Source of the DNA: Candidatus Curtissbacteria bacterium
GTDB lineage: Bacteria > Patescibacteriota > Microgenomatia > Curtissbacterales > GWA2-41-24
Direction of reading: 5' to 3'
DNA length: 7,037 nucleotides
Assembly (NCBI GenBank): GCA_016195765.1
Contig: JACPYZ010000056.1
Span: 1-7,037 of the forward strand
Part shown: piece by piece, positions 1 through 5,915 of the stretch
Layout of the letters: every line of letters begins with the position of its first letter
Position numbering within the stretch: position 1 is the first letter of the stretch
The notes under the pieces: generated by a model
What the model was told of the DNA's origin: nothing
The model's database searches: none
What the model saw: the letters and a program-made list of their open reading frames with translations, nothing else
Program-made: the position numbers and the translations under genes

Positions 1-114
1 AGCAAGAGTAATTTTATGCTTAGGAGCAAGATTTTTTAAAAGGTTATAAGAACGTATCTGCCCGCCAGAAACCAAGGGGTATGGCAAGTAAGGCGTGATC
101 ATTAAAATCTTCAC
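1..114 (-). CDS. GT4-family glycosyltransferase, N-terminal fragment (runs off the window)
   Basis: This is the first 38 codons of a gene that continues beyond base 1. It starts with GTG at 112..114, two bases after the TAA of the GT-C gene (TAATAGTG), so it is probably translated from the same message. The visible protein reads (M)KILMITPYLPYPLVSGG and then QIRSYNLLKNL. This is the typical first beta strand and glycine-containing loop of the N-terminal Rossmann domain of GT-B, GT4-type transferases, where P-x-x-x-G-G lies near the acceptor site. Known GT4 enzymes transfer a sugar from a nucleotide-sugar to a growing glycan at the cytoplasmic face of the membrane. The C-terminal donor-binding domain is outside the window, so donor and acceptor cannot be guessed. 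No Shine-Dalgarno sequence is visible. Confidence 0.85.
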   Translation of the reverse strand, partial: MKILMITPYLPYPLVSGGQIRSYNLLKNLAPKHKITLA

Positions 115-116
115 TA

Positions 117-1550
117 TTATTTCCCAATGCAATCTTTGAACATTTCGACGATCAAATATTCTTTTGTTTGATCAATTACTTTACAGTGCTTGGCAAGGTT
201 CTGGATTCCGGCATCGCCAACATCAACAGAGACCAGATATTTTGTACCATCGTCAATAAACTTTTCTAGCGGCCTGTCGACTATTGGATAACCATGGCGA
301 TTTGTTTGATATAAAAATGCAGTGTCGCCATTGTAAGGAGCAATTACGATTGCATCTTTTGGCAGCAAGCGATCAACCGCCTTGCCAGCTTTCACTATTT
401 CGGGTTTGTTAATCCAGTAGTAGCCCCGTATTTGGTAATAGCCGAAAGCAAAAATGAAGCAAATTAAAATTAAGGCAATCACCGGCCCGATGTATCTGTT
501 AAAGGTTTCCTTGGGCAGAGTAAAAAGTGTTTTTGTGCCGATTGCCAAAAATATGGCAAGGGAGGGAATTATAGGAATCTGGTAATAATCATGGCGGACA
601 TTACCGGATGCAAAAATGACTACATACGCCAGGCTCGAAAACAAAATTGAAAAATAAAACAGTTTTTCGCGTCCGGGTTTTCTGATTAGACCCAAAATAA
701 AAAGCGGTACACCCCCGAAAGTTAATATTAAATTTCCTAAGCGCTCTGCAAAAATCCATTGGAAAAAAGCACCTTTAAACCTAATGTTGCCTTCGTTAAT
801 TAAAAATTGCCAATTAGGGATTCCCGCCGGATAGTTAATCATCCAAAGACGCCATGCTAAAAATGGCACAATTGAAACTATTGCAAATGCCCAGAGATAA
901 GGTTTTTTAAAAATCGAGAAATGATATTTTTCAAACGCCAAATAAACTATTGGGAACGTAAAAATTAAGGCAATTGGCCAAGTTAATATGGCCGCTGAGG
1001 TTGCAATTGAGCAAATCAAAAGCCAAATAACTTTTTGTTTGTCTAGCCACTTTTGAAACGTAAAATACGAGAGCAACAAGAAAAATACCATGGTTGGTCC
1101 TGGCAAAACTGTGGTGGAATAAAAAATATTATATGGAATGAATGCAAAGAAAAAAGCACTGAGCAGTGCTGTTTTTCTACCAGAATAACGACTGACTATT
1201 AAATAAAGAAAAAGTGTTGAGATGACAGTAATTATTGCTGTTGTGAGTCTGGCATAGATATCTTTGATGCCAGTAAAATACCAAACAAAAGCGACAATCG
1301 AATTGTAAATTGGAAATTCAACAAAACGGTACCTGTTTGGATTGTCTTTTCCGTTGGTTTGTGACGACATGTCGTCGTACTTAGGTACAAAAGGGGTATA
1401 GCCTTCCTTGATGAAATTTCTGGAAACTGCAGCTGTATCTGCCTGCCTCCAAGAATGCCAATCGGCAATTGGCCTGTCAATTTTATAAAGGCGGACGGCA
1501 AAGGCAGCAACTAACAGGGCAAGTACAAATATTAACTGGAAACGTTTCAC
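117..1550 (-). CDS. GT-C integral membrane glycosyltransferase (GT39/ArnT/PMT-like)
   Basis: This is a 477-residue multi-pass membrane protein. Its start codon is GTG (1548..1550), and GTGA overlaps the stop of the ligase gene. An N-terminal helix (about residues 5-22) is followed by an outside loop with D30-W-H-S-W-R-Q-A-D. This acidic, arginine-containing loop is characteristic of bacterial GT39/GT83-type enzymes, with D30 the likely catalytic acid or base. A second loop motif, E78-F-P-I-Y-N, matches the usual second acidic position. Roughly ten further hydrophobic segments follow (about 83-380), with the family-typical VRHDYYQIPIIPS stretch at 318-330. A soluble tail of about 90 residues ends the protein. 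GT-C enzymes use polyprenyl-phosphate sugars and act on the outer face of the membrane, on lipid-linked glycans or proteins. The setting between a Wzy-type ligase and a GT4 suggests modification of the exported polysaccharide. Family assignment is firm; substrate is unknown. Confidence 0.88.
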   Translation of the reverse strand: MKRFQLIFVLALLVAAFAVRLYKIDRPIADWHSWRQADTAAVSRNFIKEGYTPFVPKYDDMSSQTNGKDNPNRYRFVEFPIYNSIVAFVWYFTGIKDIYARLTTAIITVISTLFLYLIVSRYSGRKTALLSAFFFAFIPYNIFYSTTVLPGPTMVFFLLLSYFTFQKWLDKQKVIWLLICSIATSAAILTWPIALIFTFPIVYLAFEKYHFSIFKKPYLWAFAIVSIVPFLAWRLWMINYPAGIPNWQFLINEGNIRFKGAFFQWIFAERLGNLILTFGGVPLFILGLIRKPGREKLFYFSILFSSLAYVVIFASGNVRHDYYQIPIIPSLAIFLAIGTKTLFTLPKETFNRYIGPVIALILICFIFAFGYYQIRGYYWINKPEIVKAGKAVDRLLPKDAIVIAPYNGDTAFLYQTNRHGYPIVDRPLEKFIDDGTKYLVSVDVGDAGIQNLAKHCKVIDQTKEYLIVEMFKDCIGK

Positions 1551-3004
1551 TTTCTCGTGGATTTTGCTTCTGCAAATTTAACAATTGAAAGGAGAATTGC
1601 TACCAATATCCAAAAAACATAGGCAACTTTCGAAGCTTCAAAAACGTCGATATATACAGCGTTTAGCAAGAGACCCAGAGTTGCCGCAACTAGACTTGCT
1701 GCAACCGTATAGTGAAAAGGGTCGGATATGTCTTTGATTGCACGAATTCCCTTCCAGATGATAAAACCTATTAGACCAAAGAATGCCAAGAATCCCAAAA
1801 GCCCAGTTTCACCCAGTGCTCTCAAAAAATCATTGTCCGTCGATTCAGCTTCTGTAAAATCTTGAATATTTTTCTTTGTTAGCGTGGAGTAACCCGAGCC
1901 TAAAAGTGGATTTTTCAAAAACCCCTTGATTGCCTGTGGCCAAGTGTAATCTAGGCGTATGCCGGTTGAAAGATCATACGTTACCGCGGCTTGCGAATAA
2001 ACCCGCGGCTTGGCTGCCATGCTTGCTGGCAAACCGCTCGCAGAACCATATTCTGGAACATTATTGTAAACATCAACAGGTACGCTTGGCTTGGCAGTTG
2101 TCGGGGGGGTATCAGATTTTGAGCCGACATTATCATTTGTTATATCGATGTAGGCAACATTTGGACCCTTAGGGGCTTCTTTGGCAATAGGTTTAAGAAA
2201 TCCCATTGTTTTAAGCTTGTCTAGTTTTAATAAGTGGGAAAATCTGTCGGAAAGATCGCCAAAAGAAAGCATCACAAAAAGTGATAACACCAGCACGAGA
2301 GCGTAACGCGAAATAGCCCAGAAATAACCCTTTTTATAAATTAACAGTCCAAACGCCACCGTGATTGCAAAAAGGTAAGCAATAAAGGAAGTTCTGGAAA
2401 CGGTTAAAATTAATAGCCAGAATGCACAAGCGGATATTAGAATTAGCAATAATTTTTGGAACCATTTTTTTACAATTAAAGAAAGAGGTATAAAAAGTGT
2501 TAGCAGCATCATTAGGTAGGCGGCAAGATCGTAGTGACCGCCGAATGTCGAAAGCACGCGTGCGTGTTCTGTTAAGTAAAGAGTTACCCCTTTGCTGAAC
2601 TCTCTGTTCATTGTCGAATAAGCTGGCCAGTAAAGATATTTCTGCCCAAAGCCATAAATTGAAACGAGTAGCAAAACGGCTGCGGTTACATAAACGTATT
2701 TTTTAACTTGATTGAGTGATTTTATGGTTGAAGCAAAGACAAAGAAGACAGAAAAGTATTCGATCCTGCGTGCCCAATTGAAAAATAGCTTCTCTAGGTG
2801 TGGAAAACTTAGAGGAACAGTTTTGGTCACAAAAATCGCAGAAAGAGAAGAGAGCGCACCAACTGCAACATATACAATCATAGGCACTAGCAGTGGATTA
2901 TTGCGCAGGCTAACCTTTTTTCTGATCAACTGAACCACCCATACGGCAAACGCAACTGCGACAAGAACATCATCTAATCTAAGTCTGACTATGTAACCAG
3001 GCAC
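1547..3004 (-). CDS. O-antigen ligase/polymerase-type membrane protein (Wzy_C/WaaL-like)
   Basis: Translated from the only standard in-frame start, GTG at 3002..3004, this is a 485-residue polytopic membrane protein. About eleven hydrophobic segments are visible. Family signatures include STFGGHYDLAAYL (152-164), the TVSRTSF arginine motif (201-207), and the C-terminal pattern NPLLGSGYS (365-373) followed by STDNDFLRALGETGLLG (388-404). This pattern is typical of Wzy_C proteins (WaaL ligases, Wzy polymerases, PglL-type transferases), which move a polyprenyl-diphosphate glycan onto an acceptor on the outer face of the membrane. Residues about 255-355 form a long loop rich in Pro, Ser, Ala and Thr, just before the C-terminal motif. 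The GTG start is probably not the true N-terminus, because strongly family-like sequence continues upstream in frame (see 3005..3103). The last codons overlap the GT-C start. Polymerase, ligase and protein-glycosylating roles cannot be separated here. Confidence 0.88.
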   Translation of the reverse strand: MPGYIVRLRLDDVLVAVAFAVWVVQLIRKKVSLRNNPLLVPMIVYVAVGALSSLSAIFVTKTVPLSFPHLEKLFFNWARRIEYFSVFFVFASTIKSLNQVKKYVYVTAAVLLLVSIYGFGQKYLYWPAYSTMNREFSKGVTLYLTEHARVLSTFGGHYDLAAYLMMLLTLFIPLSLIVKKWFQKLLLILISACAFWLLILTVSRTSFIAYLFAITVAFGLLIYKKGYFWAISRYALVLVLSLFVMLSFGDLSDRFSHLLKLDKLKTMGFLKPIAKEAPKGPNVAYIDITNDNVGSKSDTPPTTAKPSVPVDVYNNVPEYGSASGLPASMAAKPRVYSQAAVTYDLSTGIRLDYTWPQAIKGFLKNPLLGSGYSTLTKKNIQDFTEAESTDNDFLRALGETGLLGFLAFFGLIGFIIWKGIRAIKDISDPFHYTVAASLVAATLGLLLNAVYIDVFEASKVAYVFWILVAILLSIVKFAEAKSTRK

Positions 3005-3103
3005 AAGATCTGCAATTGGAATTTTTGGGTAGAGGGGTACTACGACTAAAAGCGCAAGCGATAGATATTCTAAGAGATGACTATCAAGCCATTTTTTTTG
3101 TAT
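3005..3103 (-). other. In-frame upstream extension of the ligase encoding its probable first membrane helix
   Basis: The ligase frame stays open upstream of GTG 3004 and encodes, from codon TGG at 3091, WLDSHLLEYLSLALLVV followed by VPLYPKIPIADL. A short polar leader, a hydrophobic helix and then PLYPKIP...PGYIVRLRLDD is the usual beginning of CPR-type Wzy_C proteins, so this looks coding. No ATG, GTG or TTG occurs in this frame between the in-frame stop (TAA, about 3186) and GTG 3004. An ATA codon at 3101..3103 is the nearest near-cognate start and would give a 518-residue protein. The segment overlaps the 3' end of the GT2 gene and an A8 run (3092..3099). Possible explanations are a non-standard start, frameshifting, or a single-base indel. 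Confidence 0.7.
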
Positions 3104-3849
3104 ACATGTAGAATCGTTTGGTATTCCCCAAGTATGGCATTTGCTGAAATTTTGCCGGATGAGCCTTGTCCTATATGAACTATTTTACTTTCAGGGTTCA
3201 TAATGATTTTTAGGCCCGCTTTTTTTATTCGGTGGCAGAGATCAACATCTTCTCCATACATAAAAATCTCTTTATCAAAAGTGCCAACTTTTTCCAAAAC
3301 TTTTTTTGGCACCATGAACGCCGCACCCGTAACCCAATCGAGTTCTCTCTCTTTGCCGTAAAAACTGTCGTGGTCGATATGGTACGGCTTAAGCCATGTC
3401 CCTCCCGGTAGATCGTCAATAAAGCTCATCCAAAAAAACACTTTTAATAAGGTGGGGAAGTAACCACCGGATTGCTGAATCGTTTTATCTTCGTTCAAAA
3501 TGAGCGGTGCGATTGCGCCAAGATCCGGAATATTATTTGCTCTTTTAAAAAGCCTCTCGATTGACTCATCAATTAAATAAGCGTCTGAATTGAAAAAGAA
3601 AATGTAATCCCCTTCTGCTTCTTTTATACCTAAGTTATTACCTTTACCAAAGCCGACGTTTTCGGGACTGGCAATTAATTTAATTTTGGAAAAATTTTTC
3701 TTTAGGTACTGGCTGCTACCGTCCTCGGAATTATTATCTACGACAATAATTTCGTATGTAAAATTTTTGGCAAATTTTTGGATAGATTCGATCGCTTGAA
3801 AAACGAGCTCCTTGGTTTTGTAGTTAACTATAATAAAAGAAATGTTCAT
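3070..3849 (-). CDS. GT2-family glycosyltransferase (rhamnosyltransferase-like)
   Basis: This 259-residue, GT-A fold family 2 transferase lies in the cytoplasm, probably at the membrane face. MNISFIIVNYKT begins the first strand. VVDNNSEDGS (36-45) is the nucleotide-binding region, NVGFGKGNNLG (64-74) is the conserved loop, and FFFNSDAYL (84-92) carries the metal-binding NSD version of the DXD motif. The acceptor-side signatures are DWVTGAAFMV (171-180) and FMYGEDVDLCHRI (196-208), with E200-D201 containing the likely catalytic base, and H225 in IVHIGQGSS. The architecture matches rhamnosyl- and related transferases of O-antigen clusters. Its ATG overlaps the transporter's stop by 4 bases (ATGA), implying translational coupling. 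The C-terminus is short: related proteins usually carry a further 20-40 residue amphipathic or hydrophobic tail, whereas this one stops soon after an A8 run. The sugar is unknown. Confidence 0.92.
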   Translation of the reverse strand: MNISFIIVNYKTKELVFQAIESIQKFAKNFTYEIIVVDNNSEDGSSQYLKKNFSKIKLIASPENVGFGKGNNLGIKEAEGDYIFFFNSDAYLIDESIERLFKRANNIPDLGAIAPLILNEDKTIQQSGGYFPTLLKVFFWMSFIDDLPGGTWLKPYHIDHDSFYGKERELDWVTGAAFMVPKKVLEKVGTFDKEIFMYGEDVDLCHRIKKAGLKIIMNPESKIVHIGQGSSGKISANAILGEYQTILHVYKKNGLIVIS

Positions 3850-4736
3850 TTATTTTTTATAAAGCTGTAAGCATGTTTATAAGTAGCTGCAAAAATAACT
3901 CCAAAGGAAACGAGTAAACATCCGAAAATTATGTTTGGCGTTAGATGCTCTTTATAAAAAAGTGCGCCAAATAAAGTGGTAGTGCCCACTGTGAGATAGC
4001 TTAAAAGAGATGTTGTGAATACTGATGTTTTTGTGAGCAATACCTGATATAAAAAGAAGAATCCAATAGAAGAAACTAGAACTGCAAAAATAAGTGCGCT
4101 CGCAGAAAGCAAATTAATATCTCCAATTATTTTGGTGGGGTCAAACAAAAAAGGAGATATGACAATCGCAATTAGAGCGGTTACGGCGAAACTATTAAAT
4201 ATAATTTGCAAAGGGGTATAGGATTTGCCAATTTTTTTTGACATCACCAGATAAATAGCCCAACATAAATCGGCAGCAGCCATTAACAAATTACCTAAAA
4301 GGGTCCCGTTCGAGAGCAAGTCAGGGCTTTTAAAGGAACTTTCTAAAATAAATCCCGTGCCTGCCAAAGAAATTATTAGTCCAATAAACTGAATTTTTGT
4401 CAGCTTTTCTTTGATTATCAAAAAACCAATGACAGCAACCAAGAGAGGAGTCATAAGATAGACAACTTGTGACACGATAACGCTTGTGTATTTAATACCT
4501 AAGGTAAAGATTATTGTATTGCCCGCAAAAAGAATGTTGGTTATAAGCATCTCCTTATTAAAATTTTTCCACTTTATCCATTTACGTTTATAAGCAATCG
4601 GCAGCAACACAAGCACGGCGAGCACGAAACGAAGAGTAATAAAAGTAAATGGCGAAAACTGATTGGCTAAATATTTTACAACCGCCGGGTTTAATCCTCC
4701 CGCCACAGCGGCAAGTAAAAGTAAAAATAATGTCAT
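3846..4736 (-). CDS. EamA/DMT-superfamily transporter
   Basis: This 296-residue protein has ten evenly spaced hydrophobic helices, forming two EamA repeats of about five helices each (roughly residues 1-130 and 145-288). The first repeat begins with the typical GGLNPAVVKYLANQFSPF and TFITLRFVLA stretches, and ends with the PLLVAVIGFLIIKEKLT segment. The second has the matching SSIGFFFLYQVLL and LLSYLTVGTTTLFGALFYKEHLT segments. Such length and symmetry are standard for drug/metabolite transporters of the inner membrane. The family carries amino acids, nucleotide-sugars and lipid-linked aminoarabinose (ArnE/F-like), among others. Its ATG overlaps the acyltransferase stop by 4 bases, and its TGA overlaps the GT2 start by 4 bases, so it is embedded in the glycan operon. 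A role in moving a glycan precursor is therefore reasonable, but it is inference. Amino-acid or metabolite export remains possible. Confidence 0.9.
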   Translation of the reverse strand: MTLFLLLLAAVAGGLNPAVVKYLANQFSPFTFITLRFVLAVLVLLPIAYKRKWIKWKNFNKEMLITNILFAGNTIIFTLGIKYTSVIVSQVVYLMTPLLVAVIGFLIIKEKLTKIQFIGLIISLAGTGFILESSFKSPDLLSNGTLLGNLLMAAADLCWAIYLVMSKKIGKSYTPLQIIFNSFAVTALIAIVISPFLFDPTKIIGDINLLSASALIFAVLVSSIGFFFLYQVLLTKTSVFTTSLLSYLTVGTTTLFGALFYKEHLTPNIIFGCLLVSFGVIFAATYKHAYSFIKNK

Positions 4737-5329
4737 TGAAAAAGCCGCGGGCGGCCGAGTCTGTAGTGCGGATCTTTGTTTTTGCGCTCCCCTATGACTT
4801 TTGCTGGAACTCCGCCAACGATCTCAAAATCCCCGACGTCTTTGGTAACTACTGCTCCTGCCCCAATAACCGCTCCCCTGCCAACTTTAACTCCTGCTAA
4901 GATGATTGCTCTTGGCCCAATAAAAACGTAGTCCCCAATTTCAACCGGTTCTTCTATCGGGTCAAAACCTTCTGAATCTATGCTGTGTTCTGAATTGAAA
5001 ATCATGACTTCGGAAGCTATATCGACATGATCGCCAATTGTCAGTTTTGCTCTTCCGTCTAAAGTCGCGTGATCGCCAATTATCGTTCCGTTGCCGATTT
5101 TAATTTTAAGTGGGTTGTAAAAACGAGCACCCATATGAATATAAGAATTTTTACCAATTTGGATGCCGGCTACTTGGTAAATTAGCTTGCGAATAGTGTG
5201 AGATGGGATATAATTTGCGACAATTTTCAGAATAAAAAGATCTGCGTCGAGAAGAATTGCCAATATTCTGTTTTTGGCCTTAACGGCGGTTTCTTTTTTT
5301 GTTAGTTCCTTACCCATTCGATCCTTCAT
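4733..5329 (-). CDS. Left-handed beta-helix (hexapeptide-repeat) acyltransferase
   Basis: This protein of up to 198 residues is probably a cytoplasmic trimeric O- or N-acetyltransferase using acetyl-CoA. An amphipathic helical N-terminus (about 15-55) leads into hexapeptide coils such as IQIGKNSYI, IKIGNGTIIGDHATL, LTIGDHVDI, VEIGDYVFIGPRAIIL and VKVGRGAVIGAGAVV. The insertion FNSEHSID (111-118) contains the likely catalytic H115. The coil ends in the family-typical VGGVPAKVIGE (171-181), followed by a tail with DPHYRLGRP. This resembles the WcaF/WbbJ/maltose-acetyltransferase group that decorates exopolysaccharides or their sugar precursors. Two starts compete. ATG 5327..5329 lies 6 nt after a TATACT hexamer and would suit a leaderless message. 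ATG 5315..5317 is preceded by GAAGGA with a short 4-nt spacing. The choice changes only four residues. The stop overlaps the transporter start (ATGA). Confidence 0.93.
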   Translation of the reverse strand: MKDRMGKELTKKETAVKAKNRILAILLDADLFILKIVANYIPSHTIRKLIYQVAGIQIGKNSYIHMGARFYNPLKIKIGNGTIIGDHATLDGRAKLTIGDHVDIASEVMIFNSEHSIDSEGFDPIEEPVEIGDYVFIGPRAIILAGVKVGRGAVIGAGAVVTKDVGDFEIVGGVPAKVIGERKNKDPHYRLGRPRLFQ

Positions 5330-5335
5330 ACATAT

Positions 5336-5341
5336 AGTATA
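5336..5341 (-). promoter_or_regulatory. Possible -10 element of a leaderless promoter (TATACT)
   Basis: TATACT reads on the minus strand in the 14-base gap before the acyltransferase gene and differs from TATAAT at one position. Exactly 6 nt separate it from ATG 5329, which would place the transcription start at or next to the A of the start codon. I see no convincing -35 box 16-18 nt upstream, so this is a weak call taken alone. It gains support from the same geometry upstream of the 178-residue gene. Confidence 0.35.
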
Positions 5342-5343
5342 TC

Positions 5344-5880
5344 TTATTGTTTACCAGCTACGTCCCTAGTTCGGCTAGGCCTGTAAGCACTGATTTTAAG
5401 TGCTGACTTTGCAATTATTGTTGAAAATGCTCTAGCTGGGCATCTGGTAATCGCACCTTCGCCTACCATTGCCAAGAGCTCGGAGTCAGACGGACTAGAT
5501 TCAAAAGCTTCCTTTCCCAAGGCGCCTGCGATTGTCTCTTTTCCTATTTGAATCTGGGTTACTGTCGAAGCTAGATTGTGAGCACCTTCCATTGAAGAGT
5601 CTATTTCTGTTTGAGGCAAGCCTGCCTCTAGTAAATGGGGCATTAAAATTTGCGCTATTTGATCTTCTAGGTCTCCTGCTGAGTTTTCGCGATTTGCCGC
5701 AACAAGCTGCGACAACCTAGCGACATCTTCGGAGCTCATCGCCTGAAGCGCCTGCGTACAGGCTGCCTGCACTTTGGCTCTATCTTCTCTGCCTACAATG
5801 AGATGCCCAGCGGAATCATGCCCAAATGTCTTGTATCCGTGACACAACTGCGTGCCAGCTGCTACTTGCTCTTTTGCCAT
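5344..5880 (-). CDS. Hypothetical protein, 178 residues, alanine-rich
   Basis: I do not recognise this protein. It is predicted to be soluble, with no signal peptide or membrane segment. It is mostly helical and acidic in the middle (about 32-85), with three cysteines (13, 41, 147) and several histidines near the start (14, 21, 26). The C-terminus is basic (RPSRTRD). Alanine makes up about 28 of 178 residues and lysine only about 8, unlike its lysine-rich neighbours. The DNA is also visibly richer in G and C than the flanking genes. It sits in the same direction, 21 nt after the GT4 stop and 14 nt before the acyltransferase start, without the overlaps seen elsewhere in the cluster. A TTGCCT-17 nt-TACAAT promoter-like pair ends 6 nt before its ATG and supports this start. 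It is probably a real gene, perhaps inserted by transfer; its function and any role in glycan synthesis are unknown. Confidence 0.7.
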   Translation of the reverse strand: MAKEQVAAGTQLCHGYKTFGHDSAGHLIVGREDRAKVQAACTQALQAMSSEDVARLSQLVAANRENSAGDLEDQIAQILMPHLLEAGLPQTEIDSSMEGAHNLASTVTQIQIGKETIAGALGKEAFESSPSDSELLAMVGEGAITRCPARAFSTIIAKSALKISAYRPSRTRDVAGKQ

Positions 5881-5886
5881 TCTATA

Positions 5887-5915
5887 ATTGTACTATGGGG
5901 TTTAGTTTGAGGCAA
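5887..5915 (-). promoter_or_regulatory. Candidate sigma70-like promoter placed for a leaderless transcript
   Basis: On the minus strand, TTGCCT (5910..5915; 4 of 6 matches to TTGACA) is followed by a 17-nt spacer and TACAAT (5887..5892; 5 of 6 matches to TATAAT). Six bases then lead to ATG 5880, so transcription would begin at or immediately beside the start codon. The -35 box overlaps the last codons of the GT4 gene. No Shine-Dalgarno sequence precedes the ATG, which fits leaderless translation. Confidence 0.5.

Noticed and set aside
1232..1510. Minus-strand open frame of 92 codons inside the GT-C gene.
   Set aside because: It is out of frame within the conserved N-terminal part of the GT-C enzyme. 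Frames at 3225..3419 and 6093..6284 are equally internal to real glycosyltransferase genes.
1984..2012. CCGCGGCTTG repeated 19 bases apart, with a palindromic CCGCGG core, considered as an operator.
   Set aside because: It lies in the middle of the ligase coding sequence and is explained by its Ala/Arg/Pro codons. There is no nearby start to regulate.
1930..2172. Plus-strand open frame of 80 codons inside the ligase gene.
   Set aside because: It lies opposite a strongly coding membrane-protein gene, has no family-like sequence and no start signal. It is an antisense shadow.
4649..4900. Plus-strand open frame across the transporter/acyltransferase junction.
   Set aside because: It is opposite two well-supported genes and its protein has no recognisable pattern. 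The plus-strand frames at 2712..2933, 5532..5720 and 6215..6406 were rejected for the same reason.
5330..5343. Intergenic gap checked for a transcription terminator.
   Set aside because: Only 14 bases, with no G+C-rich hairpin or T run on the coding strand. The 21-base gap at 5881..5901 also has none.
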